Counted from the first letter of the stretch, positions 12,701-25,600 are shown. The stretch is DNA of 64,000 bases from Serendipita indica DSM 11827 (GCA_910890315.1 CAJVGD010000012.1:186001-250000); one strand, 5' to 3'. Made by a program: numbers and translations. The notes: a model not told the origin generated them from the letters alone.

Positions 12701-13880
12701 TAAAGAGCTCCTTCCAGTTGGATGGCAGGCTCTGCACCTCGACTTGATAACCGTGGTTTTGACTCGTGATATAACAGCGTCCGTTGAACGACTCTGTGCA
12801 CGGAATATTATGTCCACGGTTTCCGTACTTCATTTTCGAGGTGGTTGCACCAGCGGCTAGTGCGAGCAGCTGGTGACCCAAACAGATGCCGAAGATGGGT
12901 GTATCCCGTTCGAGTGCCTTGCGCAGCCGTTCGATGGTAATTGTGACCATGGTTGGGTTACCTGGGCCGTTTGAGATGAAGAGACCATCATAGACCTCTG
13001 AAGAAGCCAAAAAATCGTAGTCCCAAGGGACCACCTTCAACTCTACACCACGCTTGGTGAAGCAGCGGATTTGGTTGAACTTCATGCCGACGTCGATGGC
13101 GAGTACGCGCAGAGGACGCTTCTCGGTCGGATGCATGCGAATTGAGTCGGAGCTCGGCTTGAAGAGACGGGTCTGCTTGGTAGACACGATGGCGACGAGG
13201 TTGTCCTGGTTTGGATCATGGAAGGGAACGACATCAAATTCTTCTTGCCAAGAGTCTGCATAGCCGGAGAAAGGGTTACGTTGTGTCAAGGGGGTCTGTG
13301 GAGGTCCGATGGGTTCGACAAGAGAACCGCTGGTTCGTTTGGCCAATAGTCTCCCGGGCAGGGAACCCTTCTCGCGAATACGCTTGGTAAGAGCCCTAGT
13401 GTCTACTCCTTGGATCGCTGGTACATTATTCTCCTTGAGCCACGCGCCGAGAGATGACGCTGCCAGAAAGTGGCTAAACTCTTCAGAGTGATAACCGACA
13501 ATGAGCGCAGCGACATGAATTCGAGACGACTCGAAATCGTCTGGAATCTTGTCTAGCTCTGCTTTCACACGCTCTGGTACGCCGTAGTTGCCAATGAGAG
13601 GATACGTGAGGACAAGGATCTGGCCCTCGTAGGAGGGATCGGTCAGGGCCTCTGTATAGCCAACCATGCCTTTTTGAAGAAAAAGTCAGGAAATCTGCGG
13701 ATTTTAAAGAGATGGCGCGTACGGACCAGTTTGAAAAACGCATTCGCCTGCGACGCTCTTGCCTGCTGCTCCAAAACTGGTCCCAGGGAACAAGGAGCCA
13801 TCGCTGAGTTCGAGAACGGCGTCTATAGCACCGTCGAATGCTGCTGGTATTGCCTTCAAGCTGCTGCTGGTGCCGTTCAT
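6797..13880 (-). CDS. URA2: Multifunctional carbamoyl-phosphate synthase / aspartate carbamoyltransferase
   Basis: Nine exons: 13880-13727, 13669-11811, 11767-11579, 11529-11197, 11156-10969, 10919-9389, 9342-7008, 6950-6880 and 6832-6797, giving 2231 aa, close to yeast Ura2. Domain order: glutamine amidotransferase (nucleophile Cys314 in FGICLGHQ), the two ATP-grasp halves of CPSase, a dihydroorotase-like linker (about 1480-1850) and aspartate transcarbamylase ([32 protein letters not shown]), ending [10 protein letters not shown]. It makes carbamoyl phosphate from glutamine and joins it to aspartate, the first two steps of UMP synthesis, in the cytoplasm. The linker is degenerate: the zinc-binding HxH of true dihydroorotases is replaced (PGLINICAF at about 1518), as in other fungi, so a separate URA4-type enzyme is expected elsewhere. 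Family members are feedback-inhibited by UTP. Confidence 0.97.
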
Positions 13881-14467
13881 GATCTGGAGTGGCGGAAGTA
13901 GAGCCGAAGGAAGAAAACCATAGCCGAGCGGGACCGCGCAGAGCCAGAACAGTCCAGAGGAGCTCAGAAGGATGGGAACAAAGCCATCGAATTATTTCGA
14001 ATTATTCTAGACACATTAGACGATAATAGCCTGTCGAAATCATCTCCAAGCTCTAGACCCCAGGCCATATCAGATGTTGGCAGGTGGTGATACACACAGT
14101 GGACTGTGGCCCTGTACAGCTGATAAATCTAACAGACCAAGTAAGTGTGCAGGCCATATCTCATCAACTGTCGAATCGTGGTTGATATTCGGATCTGCAA
14201 GGCAAAGCAGACAATCTGCGTCATATGTAAATCTCATGTATTCAGATCAGAAACTAAGCTCCCGGCTAATTGGGTATTAGCCCGCCGTCGCCATAGCTGT
14301 CATCTTGGTTCTTGCCTCTTCGACCCTTGGCGCTGAGCGCAGGCTGCAGGCCACAGCTCTCCTTTTACGAGCTGTTTTGTCCTTCATTTGATTTTATTTC
14401 CTTCGACGCTCCTTTCTCCAGCTTTCTCGCGGGCGATTTCTTCCAACTTGGCCAATTCTTCGCGGAA
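13881..14467. other. Divergent promoter region, URA2 / Chs7-like A
   Basis: 587 bp between two divergent starts. No conserved open frame. AT-rich patches occur near 13990-14030 and a pyrimidine-rich stretch just before the Chs7-like start (about 14370-14450). No specific operator recognised. Confidence 0.5.
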
Positions 14468-15820
14468 ATGGCCAGCAACACTACATTTGCTTCCTTTCAG
14501 GAAGCTGGTTTCGGCTCTTTCGTCTATTTGTGCAGAAATACAGGCTCTTATCCTTTCTGTAATCTATTTTGGAGACAGGTAGGGCAGGTACGACCCATTC
14601 GAGTTATTCTTACACTTTGACAGCTTTCCAAAGCAAACTTTACACTTCCTGTTGTAACTCGAGCTCCTGTGGGAATACTTCCTCGCTGCGGTATCCCTCT
14701 CGCGGGAAATGGCCGATTTGGCAACGTCGCCGACATTATCTTCTGTGCCATATCCTTCATCTTCATCGTCTACCTTTCCCAGAGAGTAAGTCGGAGGCGT
14801 GCTGCCGTTGGTGAGTGCCGCTACCAACCGACACTAGTGCCTTGGTAACGCCCCCTCGATAACAGGGCGCATAGAGATACGGGCGATGTTTGTTCTATAT
14901 GCGGTTTTAATGCTCTTACAAACTGTCACGGCCGGAAGCATTTTCGAACAAGGTAGCCTCCCGCTGTTGATTCTCACATGTCTGCACGCGGGTGCTGTGG
15001 CCGCGTTCTTTTGGTGTCTCCTAGCCAATGCGTTCGTCGCTACTCAGGTATGTTGATCATCGCTCCGCGCCGAGGCTCCATATCGACGCACGGCCTTTGT
15101 AGTATGTGGAGGACGGGACGCCCAGCTCATTGATTGTGAGTATTCTGATTCTCACGCCGCGTGATCTTTGACCAAAGGGATCTCTAGCCATTCTATGGAT
15201 TCGCAGGTGCACTTCATGGCCAATAGGACGCATGAGCTGGTCACTGACAGGCTAACAGGGATATTCTTCGCCACCACCGCATATATATCGGCAGACACTG
15301 CGTTTAGCTATACGAACCTTTTCAAGTCGACACCTCCGAGGGATCTGCGCAATATAGCGCTCTTTATCCTCCTGGTCATTTGGCCTGCCGTCTCGGTCCT
15401 TCTCTATGCCGGGATTATGTCCTACATCGTCGTGAACATCCTTGGCGAGAAACGACCGCTGAGTACGCCCTCTTGGTTCAACATATGAAGCAGAAACTGA
15501 TCGATGAACAGTGTACTACCTGGGTGCTTTGGTTGTCTTTATTGGAGCGCAGCTCGCGTATCTCTTTCTCGGGACGGCCATTTGTCAGGTACCCTTCACC
15601 TGTTGTCCTCGTGCCAGTTCATCTCACGGATCTCTAGGGAACAAATCGGTTTATCGACAGCGCCTTCATCGCGACCCTCCTTGAAACGACTGCAATGGGC
15701 CTCTTGTTTATAGGATGGAGGACTATCACCGAGAGTATGTGAATTGAGTTTTCTCTGTAGACTCGGTAGACTAACAAGGTGTGCACAGGCAAGTGGGAAG
15801 ACCAGGTCTTCTTCGTATAG
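14468..15820 (+). CDS. Chs7-family chitin synthase export chaperone, copy A
   Basis: Nine exons: 14468-14578, 14624-14810, 14866-15047, 15103-15135, 15188-15206, 15259-15462, 15512-15588, 15638-15734 and 15789-15820, giving 313 aa. The N-terminus (FGSFVYLCRNTGSYPFC) has the Cys-containing lumenal start typical of Chs7. Seven hydrophobic segments follow, and the family-like ATQYVEDGTPSSLIPFYGF loop and LLETTAMGLL precede a short polar tail. Chs7 is an ER membrane protein that lets chitin synthase III leave the ER in yeast; basidiomycete relatives may serve other clients. A close paralogue lies 204 bp downstream in the same orientation. Intron positions are mostly shared, but this copy lacks the paralogue's second intron and has an extra one creating a 19-nt exon. 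Confidence 0.88.
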
Positions 15821-16024
15821 CCGGGTGCTGCATGGCTTGGAATCTCCGGCAGGGTATGCCAACGAAAACTGGAGGGATCCTATGGACCAAGTGTACAAAA
15901 ATTAGTTGAATATATACGTCTGCGTATCTTCTGCCTGTAACTCCGTCGAGCCGAGCCCTCCATATGGGCCCGGCCGTCTGCGTTCTTTGACTCTGACCAC
16001 GACTTTGCGCTCAGTTCACGAGCC

Positions 16025-17480
16025 ATGTCAAACACAACGTCGACCTCAAAATACGGAAGTGGATTCGGTTCTTTTGTGTATCTTTGCGAAAGCGTCCCGT
16101 CCTATCCCTGGTGCAACTTGTTCTTTCGTCAGGTCAGTCCACTCGTGCTCGTCTGGACCATCGAGAGGACCTGCCGTTGCTTGGATAAATGCTGATGCAT
16201 TTATCTATGTTTATAGCTCCAGGAAAATGGAGGTGTCACGCTGCCAGACCCAGTAACGGCGCCAGTCGGTATCAACGTCGACTGCGGGATTCCAAAGGCG
16301 GGCGATGGCCGTCTAGGAAATATCGGTATGAAGTCTCTTCTATCTTTTCTCGATAAATCGGTGTTGATATGGTGCTGACGGTTTATTCTCTCTTTTCTGG
16401 GTTATTTGAAACGCTCCACTCTGATCAGCCAACATGGTCGTTTGCGGTGTCTCGATAATCATCACGGCCATTCTGATATTGCAAGTCAGCCGTAGACGGG
16501 CTGCTGTTGGTACGTCTCGCCTCTGCTGCTCGCCGCCGCCTGTGTGAACGGCCCATAACGCTTTTGAATAGGCCGCGTCGAACTCCGGTCGTTGCTCAGT
16601 GCATATCTCCTAACTTTGGCACTACAAATTGTCACAAATGGCTCGGTACTCCAACAAGGTTCAACACCCCTCGTCGTCCTCACAGCTATCCACGCCGCTC
16701 TGGTGGCTGCCCTCTTCTGGTTCCTTTTGTTCAACGGCATTGTCGCCACACAAGTAAGCACTCTTGTGCTCCGCATGCGTTGCCAGGTGACTGAGATTTT
16801 CGCGTCTTAGGTCGTGGAAGATGGAACCATGGCATCTCTGATCGTGAGTGTGGTTCTTCTCCGAGGGGCCGACATCCAACTGACAGCGCTCAAACAGCCC
16901 TTCTTCGGACTCGGTTTCCTAATATTCGTCGGAACGCTTTATATCAGTCTCGATACCGGTTTTTCTTTCACAAGCGCCTTCCAATCAGACCCTCCTTCAG
17001 ACCTTAAGAACATTGCACTCTTCGTCCTTACCTCTGTCTGGCCTGGCGCGTAAGTATCGTTTGGACGAAGACACGGACCTGCATGTCTCATCTGTCTTCG
17101 CAGAACAATTATATTTTACTACATCTTGATGGCCTATGTCATCACAGTTGTCCTTCGCGAGAAGAAGCCACTTGGCAAGTCCAACTCGCCTCGTATTCTG
17201 TCCGATTTTGACCCCCCAAAATAGGCTACTTGACCATCGCCATCGTCATCATGGCTGCCTCTCAAGTTATCTACATGCTCGCCAATTCACCACTATGCAA
17301 AGTCTCAAATCAGAAGGTGGATGGCTCTTTCATCGCCACCCTCCTCGAGACCGTTGCAGTGGTCTTCCTAGTCGTCACCTGGAGCAGCGTAACGGAGGGT
17401 AAGTGGACCCAGACATGCGTTGCGCCCCAAATTGCTTACCATTCATCACAGAATCATGGGGAGATGAATCGTACTACTGA
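16025..17480 (+). CDS. Chs7-family chitin synthase export chaperone, copy B
   Basis: Nine exons: 16025-16132, 16217-16325, 16429-16509, 16572-16753, 16811-16843, 16898-17049, 17104-17174, 17225-17398 and 17452-17480, giving 312 aa. The intron at 17175-17224 has a GC donor. It is the same family and layout as copy A: FGSFVYLCESVPSYPWC at the N-terminus, a VSRRRAAVGR turn, ATQVVEDGTMASLIPFFG, KNIALFVL, then TEESWGDESYY at the C-terminus. Seven hydrophobic segments are apparent. ER localisation and a role in cell-wall enzyme export are family inferences. The two copies differ most in the lumenal loop after exon 1 and in the tail, which suggests different clients or simple divergence after tandem duplication. 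Confidence 0.88.
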
Positions 17481-17857
17481 TTTTGTCTTGGACTACGTAT
17501 CATTTTCGCTACTTGCTTTTCCCTATGTGTTGAAATGAAGAGATCTCTCCCACCATCGAGTGCGGAGCCTGAAGCGCGTTCTGCGTCAAGGTCGTCGGAT
17601 GAGTCTCTTCGTCACAACGCTTGTGATATACTATTCCGCAACACCATCGTTGTTGCCGTTCATACCAATATACGACCTTCGATGATCATGAGGCACATTG
17701 GGAAAAACAGGCTAAACATTGCGATGCTATGATACATCTAGAACGATCAAGAATGTGAGGAAAGAAAAACTTACTCTGAAGATTAATAGACCACCAGAAT
17801 GGTCCCAAGAAAAAGATCAAGAAATGGTGATAAACAGCTCTTCGTGAAACTCTCAGT
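17481..17857. other. Convergent 3' region
   Basis: 377 bp between the convergent ends of Chs7-like B and the disordered protein gene. AT-rich near 17740-17860, consistent with 3' ends. No gene seen. Confidence 0.5.
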
Positions 17858-20165
17858 TTAGCTCAGGCGCGAAATAAGAGTAGAAGAACTATTTGGTTGC
17901 TCCAGGCTCATCCTTTGAGCGAGTGTCTCCTGCTTGGTATTTGCGCGTCTTTGAGTGGACGGGGTTGGTTTGGCAGAGGGCTCGTCTCGATTGATGCGGT
18001 TTACGAGAGACGCGGAGTTTGGAGAAGTACGAGTCGTGTGCTGTACACTGACTTCAGTGTTTTGCACACCACCAAGACGTTCGGCGAGACCAGCCTTTGG
18101 AATTTGGCCCATTGGCTGTTGAATAGTGGGTTTCATTCTTTCTTGCAAAGGCACGCTTTCCATAGGCCAAACATGCTGAGGAGCAGACGGACCAACCCCG
18201 GTTAGGGTGGAACAATCAACTGATTCAGTGGGGCTGTTCGAGCCGCCAGCTAACATGTTCCAGAGCTTTCCCTTTTTTTCAAAGGCGGGACCTTGGGGAG
18301 AGGTGGACCGCGACTGAGATTGTGACTTATTTGTGGACTGGTTTGGCTACACATCAGCCACTGCACTCGAAGCGAAGAGAGAAACCTACTATATGTGAAT
18401 CTCGACTACTGGTAAGGGCTGGGATTGACTCGCTTTGAATAGTTTGCACCGTTCTCTGACGCTTGGGAACCGGCTCAGCATGGTCATTCTGTGGTGCAGG
18501 ACCTGTGTCCTCTCTGGATCGCTTGTAGGATATGCCTTGCTTCGGGTTTTCTGGTCGAGTATACGATCCAGTGCCGACATTATGCAGCGGACTATATCTG
18601 GTAGAACGAGTGTCTTCGCGTTTTGGTTCAAAGTCTCCAAGCTTCTGCTCTGAGCGATGTATGGAAGGTTGAAAGCGCTCCTTTATTGGGCTTCTGACTG
18701 GTGATCTCGGGCGTTCATAGTGAGCACGTGGCAATGGGGCCTCAGGAAAGCGTGAGGGGCCATGTCCATTATCCCTGGACGGTGGAAAAGACCGGTATGG
18801 TTCATAAAAGTAGTCAACGAGGCGATTCGATGGAGGGGAAGAACGTCGAGGGCGTGGAGGTAAATGTCGAGAAGTTGTGGATGATGGTAAATTACGATAT
18901 AAATGAGGTGGAGAGTCTCTGATTCTGCGAGATCGTGGACTTTGCAGCATATACTGAGTCCGGTAAGTACCGCGGGGAGGCGGGCTCGAAGATCGCTGAC
19001 GGGCGTGCGACCGTGAGGGCGAGAATGCAAATGACCTCGAATTGCGCGGAGGTGGTGATGCCGATCTTCTACGGAGCTGATGTCCGTATGAAGACTGCGC
19101 TCGAGGATAGGCAAGAGTAGATGGAGAAAAACGAGGGCTTCTGTTGATGGCACAAGTACCTGGTGCAGTAGTGCTGGATGCAGAAGGCGGAGATGGCTCA
19201 TGATTCGGGTCACGATGGATGTTGTGCTTGCCCTTTTCAATGTTCAAAGAAAGCCTTGGTCGTCCATTCAGTGCTGAATCGGTGGGTCGATTGGAGGCAC
19301 CCTTATCGGCTGGACGAAGTTTTACATCCTTGTCGATCAGACCATCTGTTTGTGGTTTGCCACATCCTTCGGCCACCTGGCTGGTCGGGGTAGGCAGAGA
19401 AGGTTGCGCTTCCATAGTCTCCGGCATGCGAGGGCCTTCGTGGGGCAGAGGATTATCTTCACGACCTTCAACTCTTGAAGACGCCGATGTCTCGAGTTGG
19501 GGGTATGCAGTATGATTTGTGAGACCCTGGGTCGGCTGAAAGGTATCGGAGAAGCAAGAAGATAGAGGGAATGCTGATTTTGTCGGCACAAGCGGGTTGC
19601 CTGAATCCTGTTCCAAGGGCGAGGAAAAGGACAGAGTGGGACCTGGGACGGGAGAAGCTTGCAGAGGAGCACGAACTACCTGCGCCCACTCGTCGGTGAC
19701 TTGCTTCGCATGGAGCTCAATGTCGTCGCAGCGGAGGAGAGTTGTGTTTCGGGACCAGTGGTCGAGCAAGTGACCTTCGGCTACCTCTCCGGATGTGTCT
19801 GGGAGTGAAACGGATTGGATTTCTTCCCTGTCTGGGGCGGGTGCGAGAACCTCCATTGCTTCGTCAAAGGGTGCTGTAGGAGCATCTGGCCCGAACGAGG
19901 GTGCGAATGAGGGGAACTCCGTAGAGGTTTGAACCGAGAAGTCAAGAGACCTGTTTACTCCGCTAGGTTGGCTGGTGGGACTTGCCGAGTTGAGGACAGA
20001 GGCGGAGGCGATCTGTAAGCCCGCCTGCTCTATTCGAGAAAGAAGCTTTGAAGGTCTTGTTTTTCTTGCTATGGCTCCGGTAAACGAGAAAGAGGCAAAC
20101 TCTGGTTTGGGAGGAAGCATAGGATTTGTCGGGAGTGGCGGAAGCGGTGCCCTTTGTTGATTCAT
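17858..20165 (-). CDS. Uncharacterised disordered Ser/Arg/Pro-rich protein
   Basis: Two exons, 20165-18390 and 18346-17858, give 754 aa. The start MNQQRAPLPPLP at 20165 was chosen as the first ATG after the divergent EXO70 promoter; upstream in-frame Mets lie inside that promoter. No recognised globular domain. The first half is acidic/Ser-rich. The middle (about 360-530) is dense in Arg, Ser and Pro (SFAFSPSRSHARQRSS, RPRRSSPPS), resembling RS-like regions of RNA-binding or splicing-associated proteins without an RRM. Exon 2 is low complexity, with short repeats of the type AERL/AQRM. A nuclear RNA-related role is only a guess from composition. It shares a 216-bp divergent promoter with EXO70. 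Confidence 0.75.
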
Positions 20166-20381
20166 GTCGACGAGCTGGAGGAGAGGACAGATGACCCAGG
20201 AATTAAAGAGGCTGTACTCAGTACAGAGACTGTCTTGAGTCACCCTGGTCGGTTTCAAGTGACCCCAACAAAAAAAAACTGGGATGTGGTTCAGCTTGAG
20301 TTGGTTACCAACTTTGGCCACCACCTTTGGCGACTTCCGCGCATACTTTTTCTAGGAAGCCCCTAAAGCCGGATATGCAGA
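20166..20381. promoter_or_regulatory. Shared divergent promoter (disordered protein gene / EXO70)
   Basis: 216 bp between two opposite start codons, with an A-run (about 20270-20278). Both genes must draw regulatory sites from this short interval, which suggests co-regulation. No specific motif is claimed. Confidence 0.5.
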
Positions 20382-22530
20382 ATGATGGAAGATGAGGCTG
20401 CTGATATTGAGCTGCTGGAGCAGCATCTAATCAAGACGAGCAACATCTCCCAGCGAATGACCTCGATCCTCACAAATTTCGACACCAGACTGATACGACT
20501 GGAGAAGTCTATCCTTCCACTTCACAAGTCGACGCAGTCTCTTACCAAACTTGCGGAAAGTGAGCGACAATCCCTGCTTGCGAGCTTGAGATGTTACTTA
20601 CATCTGCCGCCAAACAGATATTGAGGCTACACTTCAGAGCATTGACAGACTAGCGAGTGATCAGGAAGGAGTCGCCGCCGAGGAGGCACTGATCCTCAGA
20701 GGGTAAGGCCCTTCTTGTGTTCAGCTTTTGGTACCGACTACACCGATAGACCGCGTCCAAACGAGGTAGACAGCTATATAGCTACTGTAGAACGTCTGAA
20801 TGCGTCGATTGCGTTCAACGCCGGAGATCCACGGGCAGCCAAAGAGACCGCGCGTCTGGTCGAAGCTGGCGCAAAGAAGATGACACAGCTCTACATCAAG
20901 CTTACAGCAGAAGCATCCTCTGGTGCACCTCCTGGAGGTAATACCATAAAGACGCTTCCCTTTTCACAGGGCATCATAAGGACACTCTCTCCGATCATCG
21001 ATGCGCTCCGAAAGATGCCGCAACCCTCGACACATCCATCTCACCCAGCCGCAAAATCAATATATCAGCTCCTGAAGGAGACACAGAAAGGCTACGGAGA
21101 TGTGAGTCTAAACGTCCGTACCAAATGCTTTTCTTATGTTCATCAACAGATGCGCGGGGCTTGGGGGAAGAAATGTCTCGAAGCCATGGGTGGCCGTCGC
21201 ATCATTGACAGAGTAGAAACTCTGGATGGTGTCGCGGCTGGCGGCGAGATTGGTCTTTGGGTGAACGGGATCATTGCAGTGGCCGATGTAAGCGGCCCCA
21301 CAGTCTTCATATAACATACTAATAGTGCAAAGGCCGAGTATGATCACCTGCTCAATATGTCTCTTATCACTTCGTCGGGAGCGATTCAATCGACGTATGC
21401 CACGCTATTGGCGCCAGTCAACTCGTTATTCACGACGACCTTGACCCTTCTCATCAATATGATCAAATCAAACCTCAATAAACACGTCTTCCTCGCCCTG
21501 GCTGCCTATCAGGAGCTATCGAATGCACAGGCAGCATGGGATGACGTTCAAAGTCGAACCGGGAAGAAAGAGAACGACTTGAAAGATAGTCTGTCTGCAC
21601 TTCGGGGAGTGTGTCTCCGCAGCTTTCCAGAATTCCTCCTGGACGTGCGCAGTGCTGGGACCAAGACAAACGTCGAGCTTGGGACCGGTATTCATGAGAC
21701 TACCAATCTCGTCGTCAACTACCTGCAGCAGATACCTCAGGTTATGGATGCAGTTGGAACTGCGCTCGTGACATTGGGAGATGGTATGTGGAAAATGGGG
21801 GAAGGTGCCGGCAAAGTCCTCGGAAAGTCAGACCAGGATGATGAGCGCCTTGTAATTGAACACTTTATTTGTACGTCTTCACACCATTTCTACCTGTTTG
21901 CTAATCATGTCCGATAGACGACGTCGTCACGACACTACTCGCCTCTCTCAATTCGCTCGCGACCGCATCCAAGAAGCCCGCCCAGGGGGCCATCTTTCAC
22001 TTCAATAATGTTGCTTTTCTGCGCACCAGGCTCCTACTTGATCCCAGCACACCAATCGACGATCTGCTTGGGAAAGCAACACAAGACGCACTAAATTCAA
22101 ACTACAGGACAGCTAAAGCAACCTATTTCGACGTCAACTTTTCTCCACTTGTCCAGGCCCTGGGAGACACGGGTGGTCGACGCGACGTAAAGGATAAACT
22201 TACCAGATTCTTCGACGCCCTTGATGAAGCAAGCGATCGTCATCGCATGTATAAAGTACTCATGGATGACGAAGAAGGCAAGGAAATGCTTCAAGAGGAG
22301 GTCGTGCGTCTTGTTATACCCGCTCTGAAGCGGTTCCATGAGAAGAACGTACTGAACTCCAAGAGTACGTCCCCGTTCTGTTCCTTCTTTATGGCATCCT
22401 TAAGCTTAATTATTAGGTGCCGCCAAGTGTAAGGCTTCTGCGACCTCGTCTCACAGAGTTTCTAACGATTGTAGACATGAAATCGAGCCCGGAGGAAGTA
22501 GAAAGACAGATCCGCGACTTTCACAGATAG
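20382..22530 (+). CDS. EXO70: Exocyst subunit Exo70
   Basis: Eight exons: 20382-20559, 20618-20702, 20750-21101, 21150-21287, 21333-21870, 21918-22364, 22417-22428 (12 nt) and 22475-22530, giving 601 aa. The N-terminal coiled-coil segment (LEQHLIKTSNISQRM onward) and the C-terminal Exo70 signature (FNNVAFLRTRL, then KYMKSSPEEVERQIRDFHR) identify the family; length matches fungal Exo70. The exocyst tethers secretory vesicles to the plasma membrane at growing tips, with Exo70 binding PI(4,5)P2 and Rho GTPases. A RhoGEF gene follows 165 bp downstream on the same strand. The 12-nt exon supplies SAAK just before the conserved tail. The intron at 21102-21149 is 48 nt without a stop, so its retention would be in frame. 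Confidence 0.93.
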
Positions 22531-22695
22531 AAGTGTCTTGCTTTCTTGTATCTGTGTTGCATGTATCTTGTTCCAGCTATCGAACACTTCTTTGTCTCCA
22601 ACCACAAACGCTGCCTCAGTGCATCGGAGTTCTGGGCTTCACCATTTCCAGAGTGGCATACGTGTTGTGTCCTCTCGAGTTAATACAAGGATATC

Positions 22696-25600
22696 ATGTC
22701 GAATCAAGGAAACTCCAGACGCGTGGACAATGCCACCCGAGAGGGTTGGACGCAACCGCACCGGGAACAAGAGGACAGCGCTTCTAGACGAAGGAATTCG
22801 CGCACTGTGTGTTGACATGTCCGTTCATTATTATGACCTGCTCATACCTGCACAGCGCGAACAGCTTCCCCCCGAACCACCGAGCTCGTGGTTCAACCAG
22901 AGAGCCATTTTACATTCTCCACTACCTTTGAACCATAGTCCCAACAGTGTTTCGGTGCCGACGACCCCGAAAGCGCGGAGAAAGCACGCACAGAACTCTG
23001 TACCCGTCCTCGACCCTGCTTTTTCCAACGATGCCCAGCAAGCGCGAGAGGACTACGCTGTTCCTTCGAAGCAGCTCACAAAGAAGCGAAGATCGACCAT
23101 CTCAACTTCTGCTCCCCAAACTCGACCCCATGTCGAACCGACGAGTCCTCTTTCCTCAGGGAGAACAGATGTCCCCCTCAAGAGTAGCTTAAAATCATCC
23201 AATACTCATTATAAAGTGCATGATGCACTTTTGGGCTCCCCTTTGCAAGCAAGTCCCAGCTACTTTCGATCACCAAACGCAGAGTTCCGACAAGATGCAC
23301 AAAGACCATCACCAAAAACATTCTTTCGAGAAGAAATGGTCAAGGAGCACGATAAAGTACGCAACATGCCCGACTCCAAGAGAAAAGAGGGACATTACTC
23401 GTCGCATTCTCGAGTTGGCAGAAGCCAAGTCGTGTCGCAGTGGGGGGAAACAATGGCGAAGACGAGTGACTCTCCTCAACCTCCTCCAACCATCCTACAG
23501 GGTAGTCAAAATTATCCGGATTCAAAAGATCGTCCAAGTAGTGCAAACGATTGGCGATCACGGCAAGCTACGGACGGCCCTGGAAACCATCTTACAGGAT
23601 TCAAAAGGTCCCCAATGGATCCATGGAATCGGCTCTTTCAATCTCCTCAGTTTAGGGAAGGTGAATACGCGCTCAAACCCTCTCCCAATACGGCCATATA
23701 CCCAGACGCGGTCATTGACAATAAAATCGAAGCCTCAGACTACAACTCGTCGCGCCCGATGAGGAGTCGACCACGTTCATACAGCACACATGTGACAGGG
23801 AGGAATCCAGAGACCACTCAAGGGGCGTCGAAAGACGACCCACCGATGGTCGTACATAAGGAGATTCCTTCTGGCACACTTATAGGCGAGATTGCGGGAG
23901 AGCAGCGGGAATCACCCATTTCAGGGCGTGTGGACTATCACAAGGGCGTGAGTAGGGGTTATCGTGTCGTCAATCTTTGACTGATACTTTACTCAGAACG
24001 ATGTTAAGCCTTCACTGCGCCGTATACCCACTCGCAAACCGGAAAGAAAGTCAAAGCATCACGGGACCGAGCAGGCACCACAGGTTTCAGTATCAAACCC
24101 GACTCTGGAGGAAGATGAGCAATTCGACGATAGGGGTCAACCTGGGGTCCATTACCTCCGCCAATACATGCCAAGTACCCATACGAATTTGCATCGTTCT
24201 GCGTCGCCGCCCAATGTTCACATTGAGGAAGGTCCAGCGGAGCGGAGTGAATTCTTTTCCCCACGTAGGACTAGGAACGACAATTCCATGACGTATGTTG
24301 CAGTGACGGCCAGCGGATCGTCGCCGTTGTCTGATGCGGATCGGCCTGGCGAGCTCTCTGAGGCATCCAATTACGAAGATGATGGACCATCTGGGACGCT
24401 CGACGAATGGAGTTTGAGGGATCAACAGGTGGCAGACGCTATGGAGAGGAGAAACGCACTACTCACGGGTCTGGGTCTAGGTCTGGGGTTGACCCATCTT
24501 CCGACAGGCGCAGGTCATGATCCACAGATCATTGAATCGACAAGATTTTCACAGGGAACTCCATCGATGGAGCAGAAAACACCCTCAAATAGGGCTTCTC
24601 CTGTGATTCCGAGGAATCTAACAGAGCAGCGGCATCAATCTTGTGTTCACCTTGACCAATATGACGTGAGAGGAACCGCTGAAGATACTTGGAGACCTTC
24701 GCGTCATCAATCACCATCAACGGCCGAGATTGACTCCAGCAAGCGAGAGGACGGCTTGCGACAGAATAATCCTAATCTGGGGTCTATCAAGCCAAAGAAA
24801 TCACGAGCCCCAGACAGCCAGGTTCTCGCCCAAAACCTCGAAGGCGACGCTGGAGATCCCGTCGTCAGCCAGCCTAGACGCAACTCCTTCCGCAATGATG
24901 CGAGGCGGAACACCTGGGTATACGACGCGAATCAAGACAAAAGTTCTGTCACATCTACATTGAAGGAAGTAAACAAAACAAAGTCTGATCGTATGGGTAG
25001 TATCTCCACTGTCTGGTCGGATACTGACAGCATGGACGAACCACTCAGCGAGAATGCCCGTCGTATGCTCCTCCATTTGGATGAAGCCGGAGCAGGTCAT
25101 CCATCCCGAGTACGATCTCACCGTATACAAGAGCCCGTGGTCCAAACTCGACAAGCAGAACCTTCGACCTCGCCAGTAGACGATATCTCCGGTGCACCAG
25201 AAACTGTACACCCACTCCGAGACACTGGTATCAAAACATGGAGAAACACCATTTCATCATCTGCCTATCAGGCACTTCACGAGCGATATGGTCCTCTAGA
25301 GATGAAGCGTCAGGACGTAATCTTTGAGCTTTGCGAGACCGAAGGCGAGTTCCTTAAGTCTCTCAAGATCGTACAGCGCCTCTTCATCGAGCCTTTAAGC
25401 GTGAGAGGTAAGTAGCCACTTCGCTTTCAACCCCACTCAAACAATACTCAGGGAACTGGGTGGAAGAACTCCCTATACCCGTCCGTAGGGCCTTCGAGGC
25501 AATCTTGAGGATATCAGACCTTCACAATCAAATCTCGTCAACGCTCAACTCGATAAGATCGTCTCAGTATCCTTTAATGCTACAGTTCGCAGAGTCGTTT

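Noticed and set aside
20940-20972. Possible intron in EXO70 (GTAATA ... CACAG)
   Set aside because: It would be only 32 nt and would break the reading frame, while the unspliced sequence stays open and joins conserved Exo70 sequence.
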